Assembly: GCA_025362735.1 (NCBI GenBank)
Contig: JANYFL010000001.1
Coordinates: 1-36,420 of the forward strand
Direction of reading: 5' to 3'
Source of the DNA: Betaproteobacteria bacterium
GTDB lineage: Bacteria > Pseudomonadota > Gammaproteobacteria > Burkholderiales > Burkholderiaceae_D
Length of the DNA stretch: 36,420 bases
The notes below the pieces were generated by a model, which searched no databases, was not told the origin of the DNA, and was given only the letters and a program-made list of their open reading frames with translations. Numbering within the stretch: the stretch's first letter is position 1; each line of letters starts with the position of its first letter. Below, in pieces: positions 1 to 10,222 of this stretch. Both the position numbers and the translations under genes were made by a program.

Positions 1-138
1 GTAACGATTGGCACGACGTGCGCAGATTCCATGTCGGCACGGGCCACGCAGTGCCCACTCCAGATGCCGGATATACGACTGCATGCGCTTCCCACAAACC
101 AAAACCATCGATCCGTCTTGATTTTTGGGGGAGTCCAT
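1..138 (-). CDS. Possible N-terminal part of an unknown ORF running off the left edge
   Basis: A minus-strand reading frame opens with ATG at 136-138 and stays open for 46 codons to the window edge. It starts 10 bases after the stop of the protease gene, the spacing expected of a downstream operon partner. The peptide is polar and basic, with two Cys residues in its second half. I do not recognise it and see no clear ribosome-binding site. Other frames of this short stretch are also open, so coding is uncertain; the sequence to the left is needed to decide. Confidence 0.25.
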   Translation of the reverse strand, partial: MDSPKNQDGSMVLVCGKRMQSYIRHLEWALRGPCRHGICARRANRY

Positions 139-148
139 ATACGAGGGG

Positions 149-934
149 TTAGACCACACTCGCGTCGAGCCCCGCTTTTCGCAGCAGCTCCAGCAGCACG
201 GTAGACTTGTAGAAGAACGAGATGCCGCTGTGGGCGCCAAACTCGCCTTCAATATGACCAGCATTGACCCCGACAACGGCCCCAGTTCGTGAGCCGGGGT
301 AATTCTCAAAACTGCGAGCCGCTGCCCATACTGGGCTTCCGGATGCGCCGCCGCTAGAAAACCCCTCGTATGCCACACGGGCTCCTTCGTGCTCCTCTGT
401 ATGGGAATAGGGATATCTTGGGTCGCTTGCAATAGTGCCACAACGAAGAATAGGGCGTTGTGCCAACTTGTCGTGTGGATCTGGGAAGCCCGCGTAGAAG
501 ACTTGCTCGCCGGGGTAGAGCTGTTCCGAGAAGAAGTATTCGCTTGCCAACGTCTCAATTCCTAGGTGGTAGAAGACATCTGCGCTCGGTGAGAGCGACT
601 TGCATCTAGGATCAACGATGCAGGCGATATCGTCTTCGATCTTTTCGGGAAATAGTGGTGCTTGCTCCGGGTCGACAAGCATCTCGTAGGTATCGCCTTG
701 TCTAGTCTTCCCAAGTATTCGGTGTTCAATCAGTCGCATGGACTCGTGTACGTCGATTTTCCTGTACTTCGGATCAAGCACATGGCGATTCGTGATGAAC
801 GCAGCCTGTCCGTCCTTCGTTGCAATGAAAAAACCTGTCCCTCGGCAAGTGCGCCTATTCCCAAGCTCATCGGCAAAGCTCGCCGAGATCTTGTATGAGC
901 AGTAGATGAAGTTGACGGGAGGGACCGAGTACAT
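149..934 (-). CDS. Trypsin-like serine protease (S1/HtrA-type fold), stand-alone
   Basis: This 261-residue protein carries the catalytic signature of the chymotrypsin-like fold. GTGFFI (32-37) leads to TNRHVL with candidate His51; EDDIACI holds candidate Asp102 (or Asp101); GASGSPV holds candidate Ser198. There is no signal peptide, membrane segment or PDZ domain, so it is predicted to be cytoplasmic, unlike DegP/DegQ. The ATG at 932-934 is the first in frame; its ribosome-binding site is weak. The gene follows fbp on the same strand after a 159-base AT-rich gap containing a promoter-like motif, so it may have its own transcript. Stand-alone trypsin-like peptidases of this kind are often accessory genes, some linked to defence or stress. 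The substrate is unknown. The fold call is solid; the role is not. Confidence 0.8.
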   Translation of the reverse strand: MYSVPPVNFIYCSYKISASFADELGNRRTCRGTGFFIATKDGQAAFITNRHVLDPKYRKIDVHESMRLIEHRILGKTRQGDTYEMLVDPEQAPLFPEKIEDDIACIVDPRCKSLSPSADVFYHLGIETLASEYFFSEQLYPGEQVFYAGFPDPHDKLAQRPILRCGTIASDPRYPYSHTEEHEGARVAYEGFSSGGASGSPVWAAARSFENYPGSRTGAVVGVNAGHIEGEFGAHSGISFFYKSTVLLELLRKAGLDASVV

Positions 935-1018
935 GTCAGTGGTGCAGCCTAACGTAAAGTAGCTTTCCTATTTGACGAAATGTTTTGCGTCACACCGAAT
1001 CTATATCGATTTCTTGGC

Positions 1019-1048
1019 ATAATATTTCCTTATTATTCTCGACGTTAA
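1019..1048 (-). promoter_or_regulatory. Candidate sigma70-type promoter for the protease gene
   Basis: On the minus strand, TTAACG (1043-1048) and TATTAT (1019-1024) are separated by 18 bases in the AT-rich gap between fbp and the protease gene. This leaves a leader of about 80 bases before the ATG at 934. The match is moderate and the region is AT-rich, so chance hits are possible. Confidence 0.3.
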
Positions 1049-1093
1049 GTTTTTTGTACTTCCTTATCAAAATAATAAAAACCTCAATCCTAT

Positions 1094-2137
1094 TTACTCC
1101 AAGTGATACCCCGTCACCTGTTCCACTTCATTCTTTGACCCCAAAAAAACCGCAACGCGTTCATGCAGTTTGGTCGGTTGTAGATCAAGAATGCGTTGCT
1201 TTCCGTTAGTCGATGCCCCCCCAGCCTGCTCGACCAGAAAACTCATCGGATTGGCTTCATACATCAAGCGCAGCTTGCCGGGTTTGTCGGGTTCGCGGGC
1301 GTCGCGGGGGTACATGAATATGCCGCCGCGCGTGAGGATGCGGTGGACATCGGTGACCATGGCGGCAACCCAGCGCATGTTGAAGTCTTTACCACGCGCA
1401 CTGGTTTTACCTGCGAGCAGTTCGCTGATGTAGCGCTGCACCGGGGCTTCCCAGTGGCGCTGATTGCTCATGTTGATGGCGAATTCTTTAGTGTCGGCGG
1501 GGATGCTCAGCTTCTCTTGGGTCAGCAGCCAGACGTTATTTTCGCGATCCAGCGTGAAGGCGTTGACGCCATCGCCCGTCGTCAAGACCAGCAAGGTTTG
1601 CGGGCCGTACAGAACATAGCCCGCAGCGACTTGTCGCGTGCCGGGCTGCATGAAATCGGCTTCGGTGGCATCCGTCTTGGGTGCAGTGAGGATGGAGAAG
1701 ATGGTGCCGATGGTTACATTGACTTCGATGTTGGACGAACCGTCGAGGGGGTCGAACAGCAGCAGGTAATTACCTTGCTGCTTGTCCGATGAGCCCGATG
1801 ACGAGGTGAGATCCGAGGTTAGATCTAGCGGCAGGATTTCATCCATTTCTTCCGAGGCCATTGCCGCCAATACGCCGCTGCGCTGACCCGCTTCGATCAA
1901 AATGTCATTGGAAATGATGTCTAGCTTTTTCTGCACTTCGCCCTGCACATTCTCGCTGCCGGCACTGCCAAGAATGCCGCCAGCGATGTCAGCCAATGCG
2001 CCACGTCCGACATGACCGGAGATGGTGGCGCAGGCTTCGCTGACTGCGATGAGCAAGTGTTGAAGATCAGCAGGGATGTTGGATTGCAGGGAAAGAAATT
2101 GCTTCAGATTTTTTTGTTGATTAATACTCGGGGTCAT
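1094..2137 (-). CDS. fbp: Class 1 fructose-1,6-bisphosphatase
   Basis: The product hydrolyses fructose 1,6-bisphosphate to fructose 6-phosphate, the committed step of gluconeogenesis (and of the Calvin cycle where present), in the cytoplasm with Mg2+. The family signature FDPLDGSSN for metal and substrate binding is present, as is the C-terminal GGIFMYPRD region followed by the [14 protein letters not shown] segment. I chose the ATG at 2135-2137, giving 347 residues. It has a GGAG ribosome-binding site 5 bases upstream, and the protein then begins like other class 1 enzymes. An in-frame extension up to 2263 is possible but would add 42 unrelated residues. The first 17 bases overlap the end of the diguanylate cyclase gene, so the two are probably cotranscribed and translationally coupled. 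Confidence 0.95.
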   Translation of the reverse strand: MTPSINQQKNLKQFLSLQSNIPADLQHLLIAVSEACATISGHVGRGALADIAGGILGSAGSENVQGEVQKKLDIISNDILIEAGQRSGVLAAMASEEMDEILPLDLTSDLTSSSGSSDKQQGNYLLLFDPLDGSSNIEVNVTIGTIFSILTAPKTDATEADFMQPGTRQVAAGYVLYGPQTLLVLTTGDGVNAFTLDRENNVWLLTQEKLSIPADTKEFAINMSNQRHWEAPVQRYISELLAGKTSARGKDFNMRWVAAMVTDVHRILTRGGIFMYPRDAREPDKPGKLRLMYEANPMSFLVEQAGGASTNGKQRILDLQPTKLHERVAVFLGSKNEVEQVTGYHLE

Positions 2138-3371
2138 CCGGGCTCCTGAAATTGGATGCTGTGAAGGAATAATGTTGATCGGGAATTTGGGCTTTGGTGA
2201 AGGTTTCAGTATCGACCATTTCCTGGAAGTTGGACCAGCGCACCACACGGTTGCGCCCGGCACTCTTGGCCAGATAGAGCGCCTGATCCGCTTCGCCGAT
2301 CATTTTCTCAAAAGTGGACTCGGCCGGGTTGCCGGAGCTGACGCCCGCGCTGGTGGTGTAGAGAATGCGTTGGCCGCGATAGGTGACATGGCTTTTTGCG
2401 CAGGCATCACGAATGCGCTCGGCCACAATGGCGGTCATGTTTTCATCGGAGTCGGTCAACAGCGCGCAGAACTCTTCGCCGCCCACGCGTGAAAAAAAAT
2501 CCACGCCGCGCAGTACCGCTTGTGCCGTGGCAGAGAGATGCTGTAGCACCTTGTCTCCGGCTTGATGACCATAGCGGTCATTGATGGCTTTGAAAAAATC
2601 GATGTCGAGCATGATGATGCCAATGCTGTGATTGCCGCGCCGCTTGGCGATTCTGGCGGCTTGTTCACCCAGGCTGCGACGCGTCAATGCGCCGGTTAAA
2701 GAATCGATGGAGGCGAGCTTTTCCAGGTCCATGGCCATGCGGAAATGCATCATCAGCAGAAACGAATAGGAAATGACCAGGAAAGAAATGCACAGCAGTC
2801 CCAGGCTGAACTGGTTGACCAGAGACGGTGCATAAGGCAGGAAAGAGGCACCGCTTGAAACTGCAAAAACAGCGCGCGATACCATCGCCAGCACAATACA
2901 CAGGAAAAAGCAGCCGGTGAGCCAGTAGGGCATGCGCAGAGGCGGTTCGACTTTGACGAGCATCAACTTCGCACCATATCCAGCCGCTATGGCAAACATC
3001 AATGAAAGCAGAAAAGTTCGCACGGCTTGATTCGGAAAGAACACGCCGCTAAGGATTGCAATGATTGTTACCGACGCGATATAAGCGGCAAACCACAACC
3101 AGTTGATGTTCTTGCGCTTGAAAACCAAGAGGCCCGCAATCAGGGTGGCCATGCCGCTACAAGCCAGGATGGGGCCAACTACATTGGTCAACCAGGGAGA
3201 GCTGGCACTCAGGTTGAAAATCAATCCCAGACCAAAACTAAATTCACCGATGGCCCAGTGACCAACCCCCAGGCTTTGACGTCGATGGAGATGGGTCAAT
3301 GCCAGCATCGCAGCCATAAACAAGGCCAGGATCGCGGTCATCATGCCGATCGTTTGTGGGTCAAGCGTCAT
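2121..3371 (-). CDS. Membrane-anchored GGDEF diguanylate cyclase
   Basis: The 416-residue protein has about seven hydrophobic segments in residues 6-210, followed by a complete GGDEF domain (about 217-380). The active-site loop reads GGEEF (297-301), and an intact inhibitory I-site RGVD (288-291) lies five residues before it, so it should make cyclic di-GMP with product feedback inhibition. The substrate-binding segment [10 protein letters not shown] is also present. The N-terminal membrane region is not one I can name and may sense an unknown signal. The C-terminal tail (about 381-416) is unassigned. The gene lies 44 bases after pepN and overlaps fbp by 17 bases. The start is the ATG at 3369-3371. 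Confidence 0.9.
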   Translation of the reverse strand: MTLDPQTIGMMTAILALFMAAMLALTHLHRRQSLGVGHWAIGEFSFGLGLIFNLSASSPWLTNVVGPILACSGMATLIAGLLVFKRKNINWLWFAAYIASVTIIAILSGVFFPNQAVRTFLLSLMFAIAAGYGAKLMLVKVEPPLRMPYWLTGCFFLCIVLAMVSRAVFAVSSGASFLPYAPSLVNQFSLGLLCISFLVISYSFLLMMHFRMAMDLEKLASIDSLTGALTRRSLGEQAARIAKRRGNHSIGIIMLDIDFFKAINDRYGHQAGDKVLQHLSATAQAVLRGVDFFSRVGGEEFCALLTDSDENMTAIVAERIRDACAKSHVTYRGQRILYTTSAGVSSGNPAESTFEKMIGEADQALYLAKSAGRNRVVRWSNFQEMVDTETFTKAQIPDQHYSFTASNFRSPDDPEY

Positions 3372-3415
3372 GAGCCAGTTTGTTGTGGTGTGCTAAGCAA
3401 TCGAATCCGAAAAGA

Positions 3416-6175
3416 TTATGCGGCTAGAGCCTTATTGATTATTTCGGTTACATCCTTGGAAAGTTTACGCCCTTGCTGTACCTTTTCCAGGGCAATTTTT
3501 GCTTGAGTTTGCAGAATAGGGGTCAGCTTTTTCCAGCGATCCAGCATGCGGGCCATGCGTGCGGCAACCGATGGGTTGATTGGATCCAGCGCCAGGATCA
3601 TATCGGCCCAGAAGGCATAGCCTTGACCGTCTGGGCGATGGAACTCGGACGGATTTCCGCTGAAGAACGCACCGAGTAAGGCATAGACCTTGTTGGGGTT
3701 ATTCAAGGAGAAAGATTCGTGGTGGATCAGACTTTGAACCACCTCAAGTACCGAACGTTGGGCTGTGTGCGCAGGAACTTGTGCGGTGGCTTGAACACGT
3801 AGCCACTTGCAAATCACCAGTGCGTCGTCGTGATTGCTGCGGTAATAAGTTTCCAGGGCCTGTGAACGCCGCTTGCTTGCTGTGGGCAAGTTGGAATTGA
3901 GCAAGCAGATGAGAGCGGCGAGTTGGTCGGTCATGTTGTCGGCCTGCTGGAACTGTTTCCAGCAGGGTTCGATCATGCTGCTATCGGATGTGGTGAGGTA
4001 ATACAAGGCGCAATTTTTCAATGAACGCTTGCCCGCAGAAACGGGATCAGGTGAATATGCGCCCGGTGTTTGATGCTGCATGTAGGCCCGGTGCCATTCC
4101 TTGCGTAGGGACTTTGCCAGGGTTAACTGGGCAAAGTCACGGGCACGATGAACGACCTGGGGATCGTAGACCGAGAGTTCTTCGCCGATCACGCTTTCAC
4201 TAGGCAAAGTCAAAGCAAGGTCTTTGAGCGCAGGATCAAGCGTAGTGTCACGCAGAATGTGTTGGTATAAATCAATCAGGACGGTACTGAGTTGTAGCGC
4301 TTCCCCTTTTTCAACCTGCCCCGTCAAGCGCACCAGCTCGCGCGTGGCGACACGTTGTCCCGCTTCCCAGCGATTAAACGCATCACTGTCATGACGAGCT
4401 AGAAGCGAAAGATCAGCATCGCTATAGTCGAAATCCACAATCACTGGTGCCGAGAAATCGCGCAGCAAAGAAGGCGTTGGTTTTTGTCCTGACGCGAGTT
4501 TGATGTTGGGGAAAACAAAGCTTTGTTCCTGCTCGGTGAAGTCCAGTACCAGGGTGGTGGCCGTCTGATTTGTGCCTTGCAGTTGCAACATCAAGTCTTT
4601 GCCTTTTTCATCCAGAAGGCCGAAAGCAAAGGGAATATGGAAGGGTTGTTTGTCCTGCTTGCTGTCACGCTCGATGCCGACCTTGGGGGAAATCTGACGC
4701 AGGCGTAATGCGTAGGTCTGCGTATTTGCATCGTACCGACCAGTCGCCATCACTCGCGGTGTGCCGGCTTGGCTGTACCAACGTCGGAACACATCCAGAT
4801 TCTTGCCGGGATGAATGCTGCTATAGACCGATTCCATCGCGGCAACGAAGTCATCGCAGGTGACGGCTTGACCATCGTGGCGCCGAAAATATTCGTCCAT
4901 GCCACGTCGGAAGCCGTCGCGTCCGAGCAGGGTCTGCTGCATGCGGATGACTTCTGCGCCTTTCTCGTAGACGGTCGACGTATAGAAGTTGCCGATTTCC
5001 TGATAACTTTCAGGACGGATCGGATGCGCCATTGGGCCTGCGTCTTCAGAAAATTGTACTGCGCGCAAGCCGCGCACATTTTCAATACGCTGGACGGCGC
5101 GGGCCGTTGAATGTTCGTGACCTGCGCGGCCTTCCAGATATCCTGCACTCATGTCAGCAGAGAATTCCTGGTCGCGGAACACGGTCAGGCCTTCTTTCAG
5201 GGTCAACTGGAACCAGTCGCGGCAGGTCACGCGATTGCCGGTCCAGTTGTGAAAGTATTCGTGCCCGACCACGGCTTCGATGGCTGCATAGTCCATGTCG
5301 GTCGCGGTAGCAGGGCTGGCCAACACATACTTGGTGTTGAAAATGTTCAGGCCCTTGTTTTCCATCGCGCCCATATTGAAGTCGCCGACGGCCACGATCA
5401 TGAAGCGGTCCAGATCGAGTTCAAGACCGAAGCGCTTTTCATCCCATTGCACCGAATGAATTATCGCGGTCATCGCGTATTCGAGCTTGTTCAGATCCTG
5501 TGGCTCGGCATAGATTTGAAGCAGGACTTCACGCTGACGACCAGTTTTGAGTTTGTGTTCGATATGGGCCAGCTTGCCCGCCACCAGGGCAAACAGATAG
5601 CTGGGTTTGGGAAAGGGGTCTTCCCACTTGGCGTAATGGCGGCCATCGCCGAGATCACCTTGTTCAATCAGATTGCCATTCGAAAGCAGCACCGGAAAAT
5701 TTTTCTTGTCGGCTCGCAGCATCACCGTGAACAGACTCATTACATCTGGACGATCCGGGAAATAGGTGATCTTGCGGAAGCCCTCGGCTTCGCACTGGGT
5801 GAAAAAATTGCCGTTGGAGACATACAGCCCCATTAACGAAGTATTGCGTTGCGGCTGGATGCGTACGGCAATGTCAATGATGCAGCGGTCGGGCAGATTG
5901 CTCAGAATCAGACGGTTGGGCTCAAGCCGCCAGGCTTTTTTAGCCAGCGGTTTGCCGTCAACGGCAATTGAGAGCAGTTCCAGTTCTTCGCCATTCAGTA
6001 CCAGGTCGCCATTATCATTACGGGACTTGTTATCGGATTTGTTGCGGACGGCATGCAGGCGCGTCGCCACAATGGTGTTTTCGGGGTCAAGATCGAACCC
6101 CATTTCGATTGCATGAATGAGAAAGATCGGTGCCCGATAGTCCTTACGGTGAATGGTCAGGGCTGAAGGTGACAT
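3416..6175 (-). CDS. pepN: Aminopeptidase N (M1 family zinc metallopeptidase)
   Basis: This M1-family enzyme removes N-terminal residues from peptides in the cytoplasm. It shows the exopeptidase motif GAMEN (269-273), the zinc motif HEYFH (305-309) and the third zinc ligand Glu328 in LKEGLTVF. At 919 residues it is somewhat longer than the E. coli enzyme (870), partly through a polar stretch near residues 45-58. The rest of the protein matches the proteobacterial PepN layout of N-terminal beta domain, thermolysin-like domain and helical C-terminal domain. I chose the ATG at 6173-6175; the TTG one codon upstream is a less likely start. No strong ribosome-binding site is visible. It is the first gene of a minus-strand run with the GGDEF gene and fbp. 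Confidence 0.95.
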   Translation of the reverse strand: MSPSALTIHRKDYRAPIFLIHAIEMGFDLDPENTIVATRLHAVRNKSDNKSRNDNGDLVLNGEELELLSIAVDGKPLAKKAWRLEPNRLILSNLPDRCIIDIAVRIQPQRNTSLMGLYVSNGNFFTQCEAEGFRKITYFPDRPDVMSLFTVMLRADKKNFPVLLSNGNLIEQGDLGDGRHYAKWEDPFPKPSYLFALVAGKLAHIEHKLKTGRQREVLLQIYAEPQDLNKLEYAMTAIIHSVQWDEKRFGLELDLDRFMIVAVGDFNMGAMENKGLNIFNTKYVLASPATATDMDYAAIEAVVGHEYFHNWTGNRVTCRDWFQLTLKEGLTVFRDQEFSADMSAGYLEGRAGHEHSTARAVQRIENVRGLRAVQFSEDAGPMAHPIRPESYQEIGNFYTSTVYEKGAEVIRMQQTLLGRDGFRRGMDEYFRRHDGQAVTCDDFVAAMESVYSSIHPGKNLDVFRRWYSQAGTPRVMATGRYDANTQTYALRLRQISPKVGIERDSKQDKQPFHIPFAFGLLDEKGKDLMLQLQGTNQTATTLVLDFTEQEQSFVFPNIKLASGQKPTPSLLRDFSAPVIVDFDYSDADLSLLARHDSDAFNRWEAGQRVATRELVRLTGQVEKGEALQLSTVLIDLYQHILRDTTLDPALKDLALTLPSESVIGEELSVYDPQVVHRARDFAQLTLAKSLRKEWHRAYMQHQTPGAYSPDPVSAGKRSLKNCALYYLTTSDSSMIEPCWKQFQQADNMTDQLAALICLLNSNLPTASKRRSQALETYYRSNHDDALVICKWLRVQATAQVPAHTAQRSVLEVVQSLIHHESFSLNNPNKVYALLGAFFSGNPSEFHRPDGQGYAFWADMILALDPINPSVAARMARMLDRWKKLTPILQTQAKIALEKVQQGRKLSKDVTEIINKALAA

Positions 6176-6554
6176 CAAACAGTTCGCATTATTTCTATGG
6201 GGTGGGGTCCGTAAACCATCAAAATCAGTACAGCGTTATTGCTCAATTAATATGCAAGGCGGCCCAAATGAGATGGTTAGTGCTTCGGTTGAATCAACTG
6301 TATAACCAATTTTAGCCTACCATCAATCAGTGCTGTAACAAATAGTTACCTTGTTGTGCCTGGAATTGAGAATGGTCAGATAGTAAGGCCTGATTTAGCA
6401 GATAACATCCTTTACAAATGTCACATTTGATTTGACCCAATGAACTTTATTTGTTGGTTTGAGGCCCAAGTTTATAAGGATGGATTGTGTCGTGCTTGAA
6501 TGATCGTTATCCTCAAATTCCATTAAAAAAATCCTTGCATTCAAGGAGCTCAAA
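6176..6554. other. Divergent intergenic region between pepN and the DUF4136 lipoprotein gene
   Basis: This 379-base AT-rich region must hold the promoters of both flanking genes. I see a TATAAG -10-like motif toward the lipoprotein gene without a convincing -35, and a small perfect dyad (CAAATG-TCA-CATTTG at 6415-6429) that could be an operator. No ORF or RNA gene is supported. Confidence 0.4.
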
Positions 6555-7208
6555 ATGAAAATCGCCAGACTTTCCGCTTTTTTGAATTTTCGCCACTTCC
6601 TTGCTTTGCTCGCTGTGTTGATCCTGGCTGGATGTGCCACCGGACCCGCGACGATGCATACCCAGGTGACGTCGTTTAACGACTGGTCCGTTCTGCCTGC
6701 CGAAAAGACCTATGCTTTCTCGCGGACGCTGATGCAGCGCAATGCCCTGGAAGTGCAATCGTATGAAGGCCTGGTTCGCGAAGAACTGGACAAGATCGGC
6801 TTTAAGGAATCCAAGGATCCCGCTGCGGCCAAAATCCTGGTGACTTTACGGCCCTCAGTTTCAGTGGTTTACATGAGCGAATACGATTCCGCTTGGGACT
6901 TCCCCCGAGGCTGGGGACCTTATAGACGCCCTTATCGGGGTTGGTATGGCTATCCCTATGGCTACGGCTATCCCCTTGGAATGAACCGTTGGGACACCGC
7001 CATTTATCGCCATAAACTTCAGCTTGAAATGGATTTGCAGGGTACGGCGCCCTTGAAGCGGCTCTATGAAGCCACCGTTCAAACTGATGATTGGAATAAT
7101 GTCTTGCCCAAGACCATGCCTTACCTGGTACGGGCCTTGTTCAGCGATTTCCCCGGTAACAACGGTGAAACGCGTAATGTGGATCTGGTGATCGACCAGA
7201 AGGACTGA
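6555..7208 (+). CDS. DUF4136 family outer-membrane lipoprotein
   Basis: This 217-residue protein begins with a lipoprotein signal peptide: basic start, hydrophobic core (about 15-24) and lipobox LAGC with Cys27 as the lipidation site. The mature part resembles DUF4136 proteins: a short N-terminal strand region, then the segment FKESKDPAAAKILVTL. A Tyr/Gly/Pro/Trp-rich insert occupies about residues 112-137, and the C-terminal part has the LYEATVQ motif. The function of the family is unknown. The ATG at 6555 has an AAGGAG ribosome-binding site 6 bases upstream. The gene is monocistronic, closed by a strong terminator 30 bases downstream. Confidence 0.85.
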   Translation: MKIARLSAFLNFRHFLALLAVLILAGCATGPATMHTQVTSFNDWSVLPAEKTYAFSRTLMQRNALEVQSYEGLVREELDKIGFKESKDPAAAKILVTLRPSVSVVYMSEYDSAWDFPRGWGPYRRPYRGWYGYPYGYGYPLGMNRWDTAIYRHKLQLEMDLQGTAPLKRLYEATVQTDDWNNVLPKTMPYLVRALFSDFPGNNGETRNVDLVIDQKD

Positions 7209-7238
7209 AGCGCCGCCAACTTCTATTGTTAATTCAAA

Positions 7239-7272
7239 GCGGGCCAACCCAAATGGGTTGGCCCGCTTTTTT
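7239..7272 (+). terminator. Intrinsic terminator after the DUF4136 gene (possibly bidirectional)
   Basis: A perfect 12-bp GC-rich stem (GCGGGCCAACCC / GGGTTGGCCCGC) with an AAAT loop is followed by six T residues. It lies between the convergent lipoprotein gene and gcvP. On the minus strand the same hairpin is followed by TTT then mixed bases, so it may also weakly end the gcv transcript. Confidence 0.92.
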
Positions 7273-7276
7273 ATGA

Positions 7277-10189
7277 CTATTCCTGATATTCGCTGACTGG
7301 AATACAGGAGCAGAACAGGTTCCGGTCGCCATAGACATTATCGGCGCGGCCTACCGGAGACCAGTACTTATTGGTGCGCAGACTCTTGACCGGATAAGCG
7401 GCCAGCTCGCGACCATAAGCGTGAGACCAGTTGTCGGCCAGCACCGAGGCCGCTGTATGCGGCGCATGCTTGAGCGGGTTATCTTCGCGATCAAAGCGGC
7501 CTTCCTCAACCGCGCGAATTTCATCGCGGATGGCAATCATCGCGTCGATGAAACGGTCGATCTCAACCAATGGTTCGGACTCGGTCGGCTCGATCATCAA
7601 GGTGCCCGGTACGGGAAAGCTCATCGTTGGGGCGTGAAAACCGTAGTCGATCAGGCGCTTGGCGACGTCGTCCACCGTGATGCCGCTGCTGTCCTTGATT
7701 GGACGCAAATCAAGAATGCATTCGTGCGCAACCAGGTCGTTCTCACCTTTATAGAGTACGGGGTAATGCGGGTCGAGTTTCTTGGCGATATAGTTGGCGG
7801 CGAGAATGGCACTTTCGGTCGCCGCAGTTAGACCCGCGCCACCCATCATTGCGATATACATCCAGGAGATCGGCAGTATCGAAGCGGAGCCATAGGGAGC
7901 TGCTGAGATGGCACCGATGCCACCAGTGGTATTCGGTAGAAATTGCGCCAGATGCGCAGCGACTGCAACAGGGCCGACGCCGGGCCCGCCGCCACCGTGC
8001 GGGATGCAGAACGTCTTGTGCAGATTGAGGTGCGAGACATCGCCACCGAAATGTCCCGGTGCAGCAGTGCCCACCAGAGCATTCATGTTGGCACCATCGA
8101 TATAGACCTGACCGCCATAGCGATGCACGATGTCGCAGATGGTCTGCACGCCGGTCTCGAACACGCCGTGGGTGCTGGGGTAGGTAATCATGATGCAGGC
8201 CAGATCATCGGCATGCGCCTTGGCCTTGGCTTCGAGATCGGCCAGATCAACGTTGCCGTTGGCATCGCAGGCGACGACCACAACCTGCATGCCCGCCATC
8301 TGCGCTGACGCCGGATTGGTACCGTGCGCCGATGAAGGAATTAAGCAAATCCGGCGATGGTCTTCGCCGCGCGCAGCATGGTAAGCGTGAATGATCAACA
8401 GCCCCGCATACTCGCCTTGCGAACCGGCATTGGGCTGCAGTGACACCGCCGCATAGCCGGTGGCCTGGCACAGCATGGCTTCGAGTTGCGCGATCATCGT
8501 GCGATAGCCCAGAGTTTGCGCTTCGGGCGCAAAGGGATGCATGTTGCTGAACTCGGGCCAGGTCACTGGAATCATTTCCGAGGTGGCGTTGAGTTTCATT
8601 GTGCACGAACCCAGCGGGATCATGGCGCGGTCTAGCGCGATGTCCTTGTCAGCAAGGCGGCGCAGATAGCGCAACATCTCGGTTTCAGAATGATGGGTGT
8701 TGAACACTGGATGAGTCAGGTAGGCCGACGTGCGCAGCAAATCATTGGGTAGGGCGTTCCCGACGCGGGCTTCGATTTCATTGAAATGCAACCCAGCAGC
8801 TTTGATTGCGTCAAAAATTGCCCACAGCGTTTGCACATCTTCACGCGTATGGGTTTCGTCGAAGGCGACAGCAATGTGTGTATCTGAAACACGGCGCAAA
8901 TTGATCTGTTGCTGCTCGGCGCGAGCGATGATGGCATCCGTCTGAATACCGGTCTCAATCAAGACCGTATCGAAATAGTGAGGTAGTGGCGCGTTACATC
9001 CAAGGGCCTTGATTCCATCCACAAACGTTGTTGCCAACCGGTGCACGCGCTCGGCAATCATGCGCAAACCCTGCGGGCCGTGATAGACCGCGTACATGCT
9101 TGCGATGACGGCCAAGAGCACCTGAGCGGTACAGATGTTAGACGTGGCCTTTTCGCGACGGATGTGCTGTTCGCGCGTTTGTAGCGCGAGACGATATGCG
9201 GGATCACCATTGGCATCGACTGTGACACCGACGAGACGTCCAGGCATCTGGCGCTGATGCGCGGTCTTGACTGCGAGGAAGGCCGCGTGCGGGCCGCCGA
9301 AACCGATCGGTACGCCAAAGCGCTGGGATGACCCCACGACGACATCGGCTCCCCATTCTCCCGGTGGCGTCAGCAGAGTGAGCGCCAGCGGATCAGCAGC
9401 GACAATCACCAGTGCGCCCTTGGCATGTGCTGCGTCGGCGAAGCCACGCAAGTCGTGAATCATGCCGGTCGTCGACGGGTATTGCGTCAGCACGCCGAAA
9501 CAGTCGGTGATATTCTCAAGCAGCTTGGGTGCGAAGCCGACTTGGACATCAATCCCGAGTGGTTCAGCCCGCGTTTTAACGACCGCAATCGTTTGCGGAT
9601 GACAATCGCCCGCGACAATGAACACCTTGCTGTTGTTCTTCGAGACGCGTTGTGCCAGCGTCATGGCTTCGGCGGCAGCGGTGGCTTCGTCGAGCATCGA
9701 AGCATTGGCCACATCCATGCCGGTGAGGTCAGTCACCATGGTCTGGAAATTGATGATGGCTTCGAGACGCCCCTGCGAAATTTCCGGCTGATAAGGCGTG
9801 TAGGCGGTGTACCAGGCCGGGTTCTCCAGCACGTTGCGCAGGATGACACCGGGCGTGTGCGTACCGTAATAGCCCTGACCGATGAAAGACTTGAACACTT
9901 GATTCTGCGCGGCGATGATCTTCAGATCACTCAGCACTTCCGCTTCGGAACGTGCAGCAGGAATCGCCATTGCTAGCGCGCCTTCTGTCGGGCGGCGTAT
10001 GGCAGCAGGAATCACGGCATCCATCAGGTCATGACGCGAGGCATAACCCAGATCGGCCAGCATTTGCGCCTGATCTTCCGGACTGGTGCCGATGTGGCGC
10101 GCGATAAAGGCGTCGTGTTGCTCCAGTTCGGTCAGACTTTGGCGCGTTGTGTTCATGCTTCTGAGTCCGGCGTCGGTGACGGTGTTCAT
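7277..10189 (-). CDS. gcvP: Glycine dehydrogenase (decarboxylating), P-protein of the glycine cleavage system
   Basis: The P-protein is a pyridoxal-phosphate enzyme that decarboxylates glycine and passes the aminomethyl group to the lipoyl arm of GcvH. The single-chain (homodimeric) form is seen: 970 residues with two homologous halves. The PLP lysine is Lys725 in [13 protein letters not shown], followed by the Gly-rich loop. The ATG at 10187-10189 has an AAGGAA ribosome-binding site 5 bases upstream; a second in-frame ATG lies at residue 12. It is the last gene of the gcvT-gcvH-gcvP operon, 33 bases after gcvH, and is controlled by the upstream glycine riboswitch. Confidence 0.97.
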   Translation of the reverse strand: MNTVTDAGLRSMNTTRQSLTELEQHDAFIARHIGTSPEDQAQMLADLGYASRHDLMDAVIPAAIRRPTEGALAMAIPAARSEAEVLSDLKIIAAQNQVFKSFIGQGYYGTHTPGVILRNVLENPAWYTAYTPYQPEISQGRLEAIINFQTMVTDLTGMDVANASMLDEATAAAEAMTLAQRVSKNNSKVFIVAGDCHPQTIAVVKTRAEPLGIDVQVGFAPKLLENITDCFGVLTQYPSTTGMIHDLRGFADAAHAKGALVIVAADPLALTLLTPPGEWGADVVVGSSQRFGVPIGFGGPHAAFLAVKTAHQRQMPGRLVGVTVDANGDPAYRLALQTREQHIRREKATSNICTAQVLLAVIASMYAVYHGPQGLRMIAERVHRLATTFVDGIKALGCNAPLPHYFDTVLIETGIQTDAIIARAEQQQINLRRVSDTHIAVAFDETHTREDVQTLWAIFDAIKAAGLHFNEIEARVGNALPNDLLRTSAYLTHPVFNTHHSETEMLRYLRRLADKDIALDRAMIPLGSCTMKLNATSEMIPVTWPEFSNMHPFAPEAQTLGYRTMIAQLEAMLCQATGYAAVSLQPNAGSQGEYAGLLIIHAYHAARGEDHRRICLIPSSAHGTNPASAQMAGMQVVVVACDANGNVDLADLEAKAKAHADDLACIMITYPSTHGVFETGVQTICDIVHRYGGQVYIDGANMNALVGTAAPGHFGGDVSHLNLHKTFCIPHGGGGPGVGPVAVAAHLAQFLPNTTGGIGAISAAPYGSASILPISWMYIAMMGGAGLTAATESAILAANYIAKKLDPHYPVLYKGENDLVAHECILDLRPIKDSSGITVDDVAKRLIDYGFHAPTMSFPVPGTLMIEPTESEPLVEIDRFIDAMIAIRDEIRAVEEGRFDREDNPLKHAPHTAASVLADNWSHAYGRELAAYPVKSLRTNKYWSPVGRADNVYGDRNLFCSCIPVSEYQE

Positions 10190-10222
10190 GTTGTTCCTTG
10201 AAAATTTCGCCTTGAAGATTTT

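Noticed and set aside
985..1209. Plus-strand 74-codon frame between fbp and the protease gene
   Set aside because: It runs antisense into fbp, has no good ribosome-binding site and a low-complexity hydrophobic composition from AT-rich DNA.
2138..2263. N-terminal extension of fbp
   Set aside because: The extra 42 residues overlap the diguanylate cyclase coding region and are unlike FBPase; the ATG at 2137 has a good ribosome-binding site.
5111..5836. Long plus-strand frame antisense to pepN
   Set aside because: It covers the zinc-motif region of pepN in antisense and shows no independent domain.
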